Assembly (NCBI RefSeq): GCF_002812955.1
Contig: NZ_PFXK01000013.1
Location: forward strand, 1-52,271
DNA: 52,271 nt
Direction of reading: 5' to 3'
From: Vibrio sp. HA2012
GTDB lineage: Bacteria > Pseudomonadota > Gammaproteobacteria > Enterobacterales > Vibrionaceae
The notes under the pieces were generated by a model, which saw only the letters and a program-made list of their open reading frames with translations, was not told where the DNA came from and searched no databases. The position numbers were made by a program, and so were the translations under genes. Positions 9,367 through 18,449 of the stretch are shown piece after piece; the first letter of the stretch is position 1; every line of letters begins with the position of its first letter.

Positions 9367-11099
9367 TGAGCATGACGGTAGAGCAGGGAACAGTTCTGGC
9401 GATGTTAGGGGTGATAGTTACCTGCCTGTTGGTGACGCGCATTAAGCCGGCATTTCTGTTTGCCGGGGCAGCGTTTGTTGCTTTTCAGACCGGGCTGATG
9501 GACCTGGCTGATTTGGCGGCGAATTTCACCAATTCATCGTTGCTGACGCTGGTTCTGCTGATCCTTGCTTCTACTGCGCTGGAAAAGACCCGTCTGATTA
9601 GCTGGGTGGGTCAGCAGATTTCTGCCGGAAAGCAGGCTTATGTTATCGCTAAGCTAGGTCTGTCGACGGCGTTTCTGTCTTCTTTTACCAATAATACCGC
9701 GGTGGTGGTGTCGCTGATCGGCGCGATTAAACGTAATCACCATCATGCTCCATCCCGGTTACTGTTGCCGCTGTCGTACGCAGCAATTCTGGGGGGAACA
9801 CTGACCCTGATCGGTACCTCTACCAACCTGATTATCAGCAGCTTTGTAGAAGATATTGGTCTGCCGGCTCTGGGCTTTTTTGCTCCCAGTGTTATTGGGG
9901 TTGCGGTACTGTTTGGTGGTCTGGCTATTTTAATTCCGTTCAGCTACTTACTGCCTGACCGGGATGATAATGAACAGGATGAGTTGCCTTATTTTCTGGA
10001 AGCCCGGTTAGAGAAAGGCTCGCTGCTGGCGGGTAAAACGGTGCATGAAAATGGGTTACGGGCGTTGCGTCGCCTGTTTCTGGCAGAGCTGATCCGTGAC
10101 GGTCACACCATTGCGCCGGTCTGCCCGGAAACCCACCTTGAAGAGGGCGATGTGCTGCTGTTCTGTGGCGATATTGAAAGTGTGACCACGCTACAGGAGA
10201 TCAAAGGCCTGAAACTGTTCGGTCAGCACCATATGAACGGTCAGAATCTGGCGGAAGTGATTGTCAGCCATTCGGCTTCTATCCGGGGCAAAACCCTGAA
10301 GGATGCATGCTTTCGTGAGCAGTTTGACGCGGTGGTGGTGGCTATTCGCCGCGGTCATGAGCGTCTGGCGGGTGGTTTAGGCAACATCGAGCTGTGCGCC
10401 GGAGATACGCTGGTGGTAGTGCCGGGTAAAGAGTTTAACCAGCAACAGCCAAGCCTGAAGCGGGAGTTTGTGCTGGTGAACAGCCTGGATTCCAGCGCCC
10501 GGCTGGATGCTAACCGTAGCATGCTGGCGCTTGCTGGTTTTGCCGTCGTCATTTTGGCGGCTCTGCTGGACTGGGTGCCGCTGGTGAAAGGTCTGGCCGG
10601 ATACCTGTTACTGCTGGTGATGAGCGGTATGGCAACCCTGAGTGAACTGCGTCGGCGTTTTCCTGTGGATATCGTGGTGATTGTCGGTTCGGCATTGTCG
10701 CTGGCACAACTGATGATCAGCAGTGGCTTGTCAGCCAAAATGGGCGATCTGTTTATCTCTCTGTTTAATGGCTGGGGAATGTATGGTGCTCTAATTGCCG
10801 TGTATCTGCTGACGTTAGTATTGACGGAGCTGGTCACCAATAATGCAGCGGCGGCACTGGCATTTCCGCTGGGGTACAGTCTGGCTGTTGGTTACGGAGC
10901 CGATCCGATGCCGTTTATCATGGCGGTTCTGTTTGGTGCCAGTGCTAGTTTTATTTCCCCTTACGGGTATCAGACAAATTTGTTGGTCTATAGTGTGGGT
11001 AATTATCAGATGAAAGACTACCTGCGCACAGGGCTGCCAGTGTCTTTGGTGTATTCTGGGTTGGTACTGACCCTGATCCCCCGGTTGTTCCCTTTCTAA
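9366..11099 (+). CDS. SLC13-family permease with two TrkA-C domains, probable sulfate importer
   Basis: The 577-residue protein has many hydrophobic segments at both ends and two soluble RCK_C/TrkA-C domains in the middle (about 210-285 and 295-365). SLC13/DASS signatures appear as [15 protein letters not shown] and [12 protein letters not shown] in the first half and [11 protein letters not shown] in the second. The family moves anions such as sulfate, dicarboxylates or phosphate with sodium. Placement between cysN and cysC, with a start that overlaps the cysN stop, makes sulfate the likely substrate. This is inference from context; the substrate is not visible in the sequence. A second ATG two codons on (9372) is possible. 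Confidence 0.85.
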   Translation: MSMTVEQGTVLAMLGVIVTCLLVTRIKPAFLFAGAAFVAFQTGLMDLADLAANFTNSSLLTLVLLILASTALEKTRLISWVGQQISAGKQAYVIAKLGLSTAFLSSFTNNTAVVVSLIGAIKRNHHHAPSRLLLPLSYAAILGGTLTLIGTSTNLIISSFVEDIGLPALGFFAPSVIGVAVLFGGLAILIPFSYLLPDRDDNEQDELPYFLEARLEKGSLLAGKTVHENGLRALRRLFLAELIRDGHTIAPVCPETHLEEGDVLLFCGDIESVTTLQEIKGLKLFGQHHMNGQNLAEVIVSHSASIRGKTLKDACFREQFDAVVVAIRRGHERLAGGLGNIELCAGDTLVVVPGKEFNQQQPSLKREFVLVNSLDSSARLDANRSMLALAGFAVVILAALLDWVPLVKGLAGYLLLLVMSGMATLSELRRRFPVDIVVIVGSALSLAQLMISSGLSAKMGDLFISLFNGWGMYGALIAVYLLTLVLTELVTNNAAAALAFPLGYSLAVGYGADPMPFIMAVLFGASASFISPYGYQTNLLVYSVGNYQMKDYLRTGLPVSLVYSGLVLTLIPRLFPF

Positions 11100-11118
11100 T
11101 TTTATTATGGAGTTTTGT

Positions 11119-11724
11119 ATGACAGCGGAAAAGGCTGACAATATCGTGTGGCACCAGCATCAGGTGGATAAAGAACAACGTGCCGGCCTGAAGAAGCAGA
11201 AGCCCTGTGTACTTTGGTTTACCGGGCTTTCCGGAGCGGGTAAATCAACGGTAGCGGGCGCGCTTGAGAATGAACTGGCTGAGCGTGGTCATCATACTTA
11301 TCTTCTGGATGGCGACAATATTCGTCATGGCTTGTGTCGGGATCTGGGCTTCTCTGATTCGGACAGGAAAGAAAATATCCGCCGCATCGGTGAGGTTGCC
11401 AAGCTGATGGCGGATGCCGGTCTGATTGTGCTGAGTGCGTTTATTTCTCCGCACCGTGCCGAAAGGGATCTGGTTCGCGGAATGCTCGGTGAAGGCGAGT
11501 TTCTGGAAGTGTTTGTTGATACGCCTCTGGATGAGTGTGAAAAGCGCGATCCGAAAGGTCTGTATAAGAAAGCCCGTGCCGGGGAAATCAAACAGTTTAC
11601 TGGTATTGATTCTGAATATGAGGCACCGGACGCTCCGGAAATTCACTTGCAGGCGGGGAGTAAAACAGTGGCTCAGCTGGTGGATGATTGTATTGAGGTC
11701 TTAACGCTCCGGCAAGTGCTGTAG
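11119..11724 (+). CDS. cysC: Adenylylsulfate (APS) kinase
   Basis: CysC (201 aa) phosphorylates APS to PAPS, the substrate of CysH. The Walker A motif GLSGAGKST is at about residues 36-44, followed by [10 protein letters not shown] and the family motif [13 protein letters not shown] 11119 is preferred over ATG 11107 because a GGAG ribosome site lies 6 nt before it and the 201-residue length equals that of typical CysC. It lies 19 nt downstream of the permease gene. Confidence 0.97.
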   Translation: MTAEKADNIVWHQHQVDKEQRAGLKKQKPCVLWFTGLSGAGKSTVAGALENELAERGHHTYLLDGDNIRHGLCRDLGFSDSDRKENIRRIGEVAKLMADAGLIVLSAFISPHRAERDLVRGMLGEGEFLEVFVDTPLDECEKRDPKGLYKKARAGEIKQFTGIDSEYEAPDAPEIHLQAGSKTVAQLVDDCIEVLTLRQVL

Positions 11725-11745
11725 TCGGGTGGTAAAGGAGTTATA

Positions 11746-12531
11746 ATGAAATCATTGTTGGAATCGGTTTATTTATTGGCTCTGGAAGCCGGTGCTGAAA
11801 TTATGCGTTATTACGCTGATGACATTGCGGTTGAGTTAAAAGTTGATAAAAGCCCAGTGACTGCTGCGGATAAAGCCGCCAACCGGATTATTATGAATGG
11901 GCTGCAGATATTGACGCCGGATATTCCGGTTTTGTCTGAAGAGTCGGAACATGCTCACTGGCAGGAGAGAAAGTATTGGGATACGTTCTGGCTGGTGGAT
12001 CCTCTGGATGGAACAAAAGAATTTATCCGTAAAAATGGGGAGTTTACAGTCAATATTGCGCTGATTAACGCTGGTAAACCTGTGCTGGGTGTTGTCTATG
12101 CTCCGGCTCTGGCAACAGGCTGGCTTGCTGACGGGCAACAGGCATGGCGGGAAAACCGTATCGGGCGTGAGCAAATCAGGGTGACTACGCAGGTTGTTGT
12201 TCCGGTAGTGGTTGGTAGTCGTTCTCATCCTAGCCCAGAAATGGCCGGTTATCTGGAAGTACTGGGGGAACACAGGGTGTTGTCTGTCGGATCGTCACTG
12301 AAGTTTTGTATGGTGGCAGAAGGCAAAGCACAACTTTATCCACGTCTGGGGCCGACCATGATGTGGGACACTGCTGCCGGCCAGTGTATTGCTGACAGTG
12401 CCGGAGCGAAAGTTACTCAGCTTGACGGGCGGCCTTTGCAGTATCACCGTGAAGCGCTACTGAATCCGTATTTTGAGGTATCAGTATATGCCTTAGGGGA
12501 TTACCCCAGCAGTTCCGGACGACCCAGATAG
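11746..12531 (+). CDS. cysQ: 3'(2'),5'-bisphosphate nucleotidase
   Basis: CysQ (261 aa) hydrolyses 3'-phosphoadenosine 5'-phosphate (PAP), the by-product of PAPS reduction, to AMP and phosphate, so it removes an inhibitor of the pathway. It belongs to the inositol monophosphatase fold. The metal-binding motif is DPLDGTKEF at about residues 85-93, the upstream acidic EE of LSEESE is present, and the second motif WDTAAGQCI occurs near 205. A GGAG ribosome site precedes ATG 11746. The last 10 codons overlap the 3' end of the convergent FIST-GGDEF-EAL gene by 31 bp, and no terminator hairpin separates them. Confidence 0.96.
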   Translation: MKSLLESVYLLALEAGAEIMRYYADDIAVELKVDKSPVTAADKAANRIIMNGLQILTPDIPVLSEESEHAHWQERKYWDTFWLVDPLDGTKEFIRKNGEFTVNIALINAGKPVLGVVYAPALATGWLADGQQAWRENRIGREQIRVTTQVVVPVVVGSRSHPSPEMAGYLEVLGEHRVLSVGSSLKFCMVAEGKAQLYPRLGPTMMWDTAAGQCIADSAGAKVTQLDGRPLQYHREALLNPYFEVSVYALGDYPSSSGRPR

Positions 12532-15008
12532 TAGCCCTGCAGGTAATTTATGCCCATATCTTCGACGATAGTACAAACTTCTGCATTATGTACAAACTCG
12601 GCAACAGTTTGTGCGCCGAAAACATGACAGAGCTGTATCATTGTCTGCGCTATTTTTCTCTGTCGCAGATTGACATCAATATTTCGGATCAGGCTGCCGT
12701 CAATCTTTATAATTTGTGGTTCCAGCTTAATAATTTCATCGATATTGGAATAGCCGGAACCAAAATCATCCACAATAATCCGGGCACCCAGATTACGCAA
12801 ATGGTCACACACTTCTATCATTCGGCCATAGTCTTTAATCTGTTCTGTTTCCAGTACTTCCAGACCAACTCTGCTTGAGTTGTTCATCATAAGCAGGTTT
12901 TTCTCCAGCAGTTGGATGGTTTTGTCACTCATCATATCCTGTGGAGATAGGTTCACTGAGAAGGATTCACTGCGGGGTCTCATCAGCCTGAAAGTCCGGT
13001 CAATCATCTGCCGGCTGAGACGGGTATACATGTGTGTCCCTTCAATTACCGGAAGAAATTCTCCTGGAGAAATAATCTGTTCGCCTTCTCTGATTCGTAC
13101 CAGACATTCAAGAGAAGACAATTTATGATCATGTGCGTGAACGATTGGCTGGGTATAGGTCAGTACCTGATTGTTTACGACAGCACGGCTGACGCAGGAT
13201 AGCCAGCTAAGCTGTGAGCGTTTCGAGTCCAGTTCGTGCTGTCGTTCTCTGGCATTGCACATATGACGGTTATTCTTCATTGCATGACGGCGGGCTTCGG
13301 TTGCTTTTAGCAGTATATCGTCCACAGGAAGCCCCGGATAATCCCGTCGACTGAATAACCCTCCGGTCACTGAAATGGACAGGTAATCAATCTCGGGCAG
13401 TCCGTGTGGTTTGAAGTTGACATGTTCTATCTGATCGGCGAATGCATAAAACTGCTTCCGTAATGTGGCACTACTGGACGCAGATTTGAACAGTACGGCC
13501 CATTCACCTACTCCAACGCTGAACAGCTGGCAGACATGGCCGAGTTTTTCCTGCAGTTGCTCTTTACAGTACGCACTGAGATCTCGCAGCAGATTATCTC
13601 CTACCTGGTAGCCATATTTTTCATTGATCTGCGTAAAATTGTTCAGCTTGATGCAGATGAGGTGCTCATTAAGCAGCATGGAAGCAAGCCGTTCTTTTAA
13701 TGCGACCCTGTTCGGCAGGTTGGTTCTGTGCTCTATACGGTAACTTTCCGTCAGCCTCTGAGTCTTTTCTGCCAGTTGCTGCTCCATATTCTTCTGCATG
13801 TTATCCACATCATTGATTGCATTTCGGATCAGGGAAAACAGCGGGGAAACCGGATTGTTATTTTCCGGAATGGTTGCCGGAGAACGTTCCGGAGAGATGT
13901 CACCTTCGCGCATCGCCAGATAGGTGAGACTGTGGTGCATGATTTTTTGCCGTTTATGATCCCGGCATAGTTCGCCTGCGCAATAGACACCCTGAGCTTC
14001 ACTGATGCTGTCAAAAGGGGTGAGCTCTCTGTTATCGGAAATAAACGTTAGTCTGGAAGAACAGTTATAGATGAAAATACTGTCAGGAAATTCCTCACTA
14101 AGCTGATAAGCGTTAAGACGAACCTGTTCTATGGTCAGACTAGGGTGATTATAGCAAAAACGGACTTCATCCCCGACGGATAGCTGCGGATGTTGGTTAT
14201 CTGCCGGTTCCTGAAAAGTAATGGCTCCGTCATCACACAGCCGGACTGGGAAGAAGATATTTTGCTGGTCATGTTCTCCGCGTAACAGAGGGAAATTCTG
14301 TAGTTGATGAAAGCTGACAGGGGTTCCGTCTGCCAGATAGCGATTATAAATGTTGTAGGCCGGGAGGTTATCCAGAGAGATAACCCGGTTACCCTCGGTG
14401 GCTGTCACTGTAAAACGGCGACCGATAGGATTCCATTCATGAAAATGATTTTGCCATACATGCAGTTGTTTACCATGCATGGCGACAGCGGCATAGCCGT
14501 TTTGAATAATGTGACAGCCACTAAGAACCCAGTGACCGTGCTCTGTGGTATCGGCTATGCCTCCTCCTACCGGGACGGATGGTGCATAGGTATCAAATGC
14601 CGAATAAAGCTGGTGGTCATTGGCTGATACTGCGTCAGCACAACTAATGATTGCTCTGGTATTCGGGGCCAATTGCAGTCGGTTTACCAGAGAAAGGCTG
14701 TCTCCGGTATAGTCATCAGAATAAAGCTGGAAGGCATGGGTGAGGTGAACGGTAGAAAAGGTAGTCAATAAAATGAGCGTTCCGTATGAACAGAGTTCAC
14801 CGTCCCGAATCAGACAGCGGGAGCTTTGGCCTATGATCGCTGCATCCGGGTATGCCTGAGTTAACAAGCAGCTGTATTCAACAACAGTTCGTGGTGACTG
14901 TGTTGAATAAACCTGAATAAGTACAGATTCCCCGATGTTATTACTGAGGGTGTTCAGTTTTTCCTGCAGCTGATCCACATTGGATACTACAAATGAAATC
15001 GATTGCAT
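12501..15008 (-). CDS. FIST sensor - degenerate GGDEF - EAL domain protein (c-di-GMP signalling)
   Basis: The protein has 835 aa. The N-terminal ~340 residues read as FIST_N plus FIST_C (small-ligand sensing), including VGGGIADTTEHGHW and GYAAVAMHG. A GGDEF-like domain follows (about 425-560), but its signature is SVGVGEW in place of GGDEF, so cyclase activity is unlikely. The C-terminal EAL domain (about 600-830) keeps the likely catalytic set: ECLVRI (EAL position), NLSPQDM, LEVLETEQ, VDDFGSGYSN, IKIDGSLI, TVAEFV and QGYYLGRP. It is therefore probably a c-di-GMP phosphodiesterase tuned by FIST ligands. No membrane segments are seen. It stands alone, with convergent overlap with cysQ. The domain call is strong; ligand and output are unknown. 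Confidence 0.88.
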   Translation of the reverse strand: MQSISFVVSNVDQLQEKLNTLSNNIGESVLIQVYSTQSPRTVVEYSCLLTQAYPDAAIIGQSSRCLIRDGELCSYGTLILLTTFSTVHLTHAFQLYSDDYTGDSLSLVNRLQLAPNTRAIISCADAVSANDHQLYSAFDTYAPSVPVGGGIADTTEHGHWVLSGCHIIQNGYAAVAMHGKQLHVWQNHFHEWNPIGRRFTVTATEGNRVISLDNLPAYNIYNRYLADGTPVSFHQLQNFPLLRGEHDQQNIFFPVRLCDDGAITFQEPADNQHPQLSVGDEVRFCYNHPSLTIEQVRLNAYQLSEEFPDSIFIYNCSSRLTFISDNRELTPFDSISEAQGVYCAGELCRDHKRQKIMHHSLTYLAMREGDISPERSPATIPENNNPVSPLFSLIRNAINDVDNMQKNMEQQLAEKTQRLTESYRIEHRTNLPNRVALKERLASMLLNEHLICIKLNNFTQINEKYGYQVGDNLLRDLSAYCKEQLQEKLGHVCQLFSVGVGEWAVLFKSASSSATLRKQFYAFADQIEHVNFKPHGLPEIDYLSISVTGGLFSRRDYPGLPVDDILLKATEARRHAMKNNRHMCNARERQHELDSKRSQLSWLSCVSRAVVNNQVLTYTQPIVHAHDHKLSSLECLVRIREGEQIISPGEFLPVIEGTHMYTRLSRQMIDRTFRLMRPRSESFSVNLSPQDMMSDKTIQLLEKNLLMMNNSSRVGLEVLETEQIKDYGRMIEVCDHLRNLGARIIVDDFGSGYSNIDEIIKLEPQIIKIDGSLIRNIDVNLRQRKIAQTMIQLCHVFGAQTVAEFVHNAEVCTIVEDMGINYLQGYYLGRPELLG

Positions 15009-15150
15009 TTAATGGTTCGGATACTTTACATTTAGTTAGCTGATTACTATGCCGTAAATAATTGAATATATAACTAGTGACAGATCACTTTTTACTAATA
15101 ATAGTATTTTTTTCTGAAATTTTCTGTCTGGTTCAAAATTTTCAGAACAG

Positions 15151-15867
15151 CTACCTAAGCACCAGCAATTCTTCCAGCTGATTTATCTCCAGATGAGGCA
15201 GCAATCTGCTTTCCGGTTCATGTTTTATTTGCCGCTTCTGGTTATTAATCCAGCAAGCCTGAAATCCGGCCTGCAGTGCTCCGGTAACATCGGTACGTAA
15301 GTGGTCGCCAACATGTAAGATTTGCCGGGGAGACAGGGAGAGAAAATCGGCTGCCTGAGAAAACATATCAGAGAAAGGCTTGGAGCGGCCATCCGGCCCT
15401 GCTTGCAGAATTAACTGAAAATAATCACCCAGTCCTATTTTATGTGGATTGACGTTACCATTGGTAATGGCTACCAGAGGAAAGTGTCTGGCCAGCTCAG
15501 CCATTACCCGGTGTGTATCCTTCGGCACATCAATCTGATTACGCAGCCAGAGCACGTGTTGAATGGCTGTTTCAGAAGCCTGCCTGGCTTTTAGCTCTGA
15601 ATATCCGAGTTGTATCAGTCCCTGTTTAATTTGCTGAGTGCGCCACAGTGTGACATCGTGTCGGATCTCTGGGGTTGTGTCTGCAATATTTTGTTTTATC
15701 TGATGCCATTTATCCGCAGATAATGCTGCAGAAAGTGGGTGGTGGCTATGTAGCCAGATCAGCATCTCTTTTTCCAGCCGTTTAATTACCGGACGGTTAT
15801 CGTAAAGGGTATCATCAAGGTCAAAAGTGATAGCATGGATGGGAGAGAGACATTTGTAAAATTGCAT
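15151..15867 (-). CDS. yigB: HAD-family phosphatase, YigB type
   Basis: The 238-residue HAD hydrolase has motif I FDLDDTLYDN (about 15-24), motif II VAITNGN, and the late lysine/acidic region DHLRTDVTGALQAGFQACWIN. In E. coli YigB dephosphorylates FMN and the riboflavin precursor 5-amino-6-(5-phospho-D-ribitylamino)uracil. It lies 11 nt downstream of xerC, as in E. coli (dapF-DUF484-xerC-yigB), so it belongs to that operon. The symbol is given by synteny plus the motif pattern. Confidence 0.88.
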   Translation of the reverse strand: MQFYKCLSPIHAITFDLDDTLYDNRPVIKRLEKEMLIWLHSHHPLSAALSADKWHQIKQNIADTTPEIRHDVTLWRTQQIKQGLIQLGYSELKARQASETAIQHVLWLRNQIDVPKDTHRVMAELARHFPLVAITNGNVNPHKIGLGDYFQLILQAGPDGRSKPFSDMFSQAADFLSLSPRQILHVGDHLRTDVTGALQAGFQACWINNQKRQIKHEPESRLLPHLEINQLEELLVLR

Positions 15868-15878
15868 GCTGAGCCCGT

Positions 15879-16838
15879 CTATCTACTGGATTTGTCTTTT
15901 TTTGCTCTGGGGTGAGCCTGATCATATACCTGAGCAAGATGTTGAAAATCCAGGTGAGTGTAGATCTGCGTGGTGGAGATATTTTCATGTCCCAGCAGTT
16001 CCTGCACTGCCCGAAGGTTATTGCTGGATTCCAGAATATGGGTAGCAAAGGAGTGGCGCAATTTGTGGGGGGTGATATGGCTGGCGACCTGTTGCTTCTG
16101 CCCCCACTCTTCCATACGTTTCTGCACATTTCTGGGGGAAATACGTCGGCCTAGCTTAGAGATAAATAATGCCTGTTCATCAGGATCTCTGAGTATCTTG
16201 CTACGTATACTCAGCCAGTGGTTTACCCATTCGCGAGCCAGTCCGGAAAATGGAACTTTGCGTTCTTTATTTCCTTTCCCTGTGACCCTAATTTCATCGC
16301 TGTCCGGCAGGATATCTTTTACATTCAGGCTGATCATTTCGGCCAGGCGGATTCCGGCACCATACATGAGCTCCATCATAGCTCTGTCCCGGATGGAAAG
16401 CGGGTCTTCTTCATTGACACTCAGTAGTTGATCTATTTCATCCACATCCAGATTTTTTGGCAGAGGCTTGTCTTTCTTTGGTGCGGCAATTCCCCTAGCT
16501 GGATTAGCAGTCAGCTCATTCTTAAGGAGCAGAAAGTCGAAAAAGCTGCGTAGTGAAGAGAGGCGGGTTGCCTGACTACTGGCTTTTATCCCGGCTTCCT
16601 GACCTTTGGCTATGAGCTGGCGGACTTTAGCCGGATCAACTTGTTGCCAGTGACTGATACCGGAGCGATATAACAGCTCAGCAATGAGTCTCAATTGATG
16701 GCGGTAATTTTTCCGTGTGTGATGGCTTAGTCCCTGTTCATTCTGCAGATAATCCAGAAAGCGTTGTATCGGTTCTTCCAGTGTATCCGGCAGAACCAAG
16801 AGGGTCGCATTATCCGTTGCAGGTGAGTGCTTACTCAT
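15879..16838 (-). CDS. xerC: Site-specific tyrosine recombinase XerC
   Basis: XerC (319 aa from ATG 16838) acts with XerD at dif to resolve chromosome dimers. An N-terminal SAM-like core-binding domain is followed by the catalytic domain with the tyrosine recombinase residues: R in GAGIRLAEMI, H and R in HKLRHSFATH, H in LGHENISTTQ, and the nucleophile Y in TQIYTH. The frame stays open upstream to 16934, but that stretch overlaps the DUF484 gene, so ATG 16838, which lies 4 nt after the DUF484 stop, is chosen. The N-terminus is slightly longer than in E. coli (298 aa). Confidence 0.96.
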   Translation of the reverse strand: MSKHSPATDNATLLVLPDTLEEPIQRFLDYLQNEQGLSHHTRKNYRHQLRLIAELLYRSGISHWQQVDPAKVRQLIAKGQEAGIKASSQATRLSSLRSFFDFLLLKNELTANPARGIAAPKKDKPLPKNLDVDEIDQLLSVNEEDPLSIRDRAMMELMYGAGIRLAEMISLNVKDILPDSDEIRVTGKGNKERKVPFSGLAREWVNHWLSIRSKILRDPDEQALFISKLGRRISPRNVQKRMEEWGQKQQVASHITPHKLRHSFATHILESSNNLRAVQELLGHENISTTQIYTHLDFQHLAQVYDQAHPRAKKDKSSR

Positions 16839-16842
16839 CAAA

Positions 16843-17559
16843 CTACTGCCATTGCATCGTGATGAGAAGATGGGAAACAACCAGAGCAAGATGACGCAAG
16901 AACAGAGTGTCCATATGTGGCTGGAAGTATCCACCGTCGCTGCTGGAAAAAGCCAGAACCCCTTGTGGAGAGCCCTTGCTCAGGGGCAGAATGACATAAG
17001 AACCTAACTCTGGTACAGGAAGCCCCCCGAACAGAAGTTCTCGGTCACTTTTGCGTAAGCGACCCAGATAGGCTTCCTTACCATTAAAATGGTTGGTTGA
17101 AAATTGCAGCAGATTTTCTTCCGGTATCCGGTAGTTACTTTCTGGTGCGTCTTTCAGACGAACATAGGCTCTGAGCTTTAGTGCTGCTGCCTTATGGTGA
17201 ATACAGTCGATCATAGAACTGACCGATGTGGATTTCAGCACTTGTTCCTGCAGATCCATAAACTCATAGAAGGTGCGATCATTATTGGCCGCCAAAGACA
17301 TAAGTTGCGTAATTTCTTCTTCCAGCTCGCTGATCCTCTGCCGTTGACGTTTCAACTGCACTTCTACCAGAGATACCGTGCCTTGCTCACGGGTAGGAAG
17401 GGTCAGTTTTTCTACCAGGTCTTTTCGGTGCAGAAAAAAGTCTGGGCAATCGTTCAGGTACTTGGCAACGACTTCGGCTGTCAGGCTATCCGGCTCCGGT
17501 ATTGCAATGGTTGCTTCCGAGCCTGTATCAAACGCCAGCGCATCTTCTGTCTTAGACAA
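16843..17559 (-). CDS. DUF484 family protein (GAF-like)
   Basis: The 238-residue protein has the DUF484 hallmark VAKYLNDCPDFFLHRKDLVEKL (about 30-50), then a predicted coiled coil (QLKRQRQRISELEEEITQLM) and a GAF-like C-terminal half. It sits between dapF and xerC, exactly as the DUF484 gene yigA does in E. coli. The biochemical role is unknown. It is 50 nt after dapF and 4 nt before xerC in the same transcript direction. Confidence 0.9.
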   Translation of the reverse strand: MSKTEDALAFDTGSEATIAIPEPDSLTAEVVAKYLNDCPDFFLHRKDLVEKLTLPTREQGTVSLVEVQLKRQRQRISELEEEITQLMSLAANNDRTFYEFMDLQEQVLKSTSVSSMIDCIHHKAAALKLRAYVRLKDAPESNYRIPEENLLQFSTNHFNGKEAYLGRLRKSDRELLFGGLPVPELGSYVILPLSKGSPQGVLAFSSSDGGYFQPHMDTLFLRHLALVVSHLLITMQWQ

Positions 17560-17609
17560 AACAAATCCTCTTACGGTTATATGAATAGTGTTACTTTCGG
17601 TTCAGGTAA

Positions 17610-18440
17610 CTAACAATTTACCTGGCCGTCAAAGACGTGTGCGGCAGGACCGGTCATAAATAGTGGATTTCCTGGTCCCTGCCACTGGATGATCAGATCG
17701 CCTCCCGGAAGATGCACAGTGACTTTGTCATCCAAAGTACCCTGAATCATGCCCACAGCTGCAGCTCCACAGGCTCCGCTACCACAGGCTTGTGTCTCTC
17801 CCGCACCTCGTTCGTAGACCCGAAGGCGGATTTCATTGCGATTAACGATCTGCATAAAACCGGCGTTAACCCGTTCAGGAAAACGTTCATGGGATTCCAG
17901 TAATGGTCCCAGAGTTTCGACATCGGCTGTATCAGTGTTTTCTACCGTGGTCACAACATGGGGATTACCCATGCTAACTGCACCACAGAATAAAGTCTGA
18001 TCAGCAACCCGCAGAATATAGGTTTTTTCTGCTTGCTTGGCTTTGAACGGGATTTTAGCTGGTTCAAAAACAGGCTCTCCCATGTTTACCCTGACCAGAT
18101 CGTCATCTTCAATCTGGAGTACCATTTTTCCTTTTTTAGTACTGACCCGGATGTTGTACTTATTGGTCAGCCCTTTCATATGTACAAAACGGGCAAAACA
18201 GCGCGCACCATTACCGCACTGCTCTACTTCACTGCCGTCAGCATTAAAAATACGATAATGGAAGTCGGTTTCCGGATCATAAGGGGCTTCGACGACCAGT
18301 AACTGGTCGAAGCCAACTCCGGTATGTCGATCCGCCAGACGACGGATCAGCTCCGGAGAGAAAAATATATTCTGGGTGATACAGTCAACAACCATAAAGT
18401 CGTTGCCGAGCCCATGCATTTTAGAAAAATGGAAATGCAT
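17610..18440 (-). CDS. dapF: Diaminopimelate epimerase
   Basis: DapF (276 aa) converts LL- to meso-diaminopimelate, the precursor of lysine and of peptidoglycan cross-links. The two catalytic cysteines are in [12 protein letters not shown] and [12 protein letters not shown]. The start [19 protein letters not shown] is typical. It follows lysA with only a 9-nt gap, which puts the last two steps of lysine synthesis side by side. Confidence 0.98.
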   Translation of the reverse strand: MHFHFSKMHGLGNDFMVVDCITQNIFFSPELIRRLADRHTGVGFDQLLVVEAPYDPETDFHYRIFNADGSEVEQCGNGARCFARFVHMKGLTNKYNIRVSTKKGKMVLQIEDDDLVRVNMGEPVFEPAKIPFKAKQAEKTYILRVADQTLFCGAVSMGNPHVVTTVENTDTADVETLGPLLESHERFPERVNAGFMQIVNRNEIRLRVYERGAGETQACGSGACGAAAVGMIQGTLDDKVTVHLPGGDLIIQWQGPGNPLFMTGPAAHVFDGQVNC

Positions 18441-18449
18441 TGTGTCTGT

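Noticed and set aside
16839..16934. Longer xerC start at 16934
   Set aside because: The added residues overlap DUF484 coding sequence and are not xerC-like.
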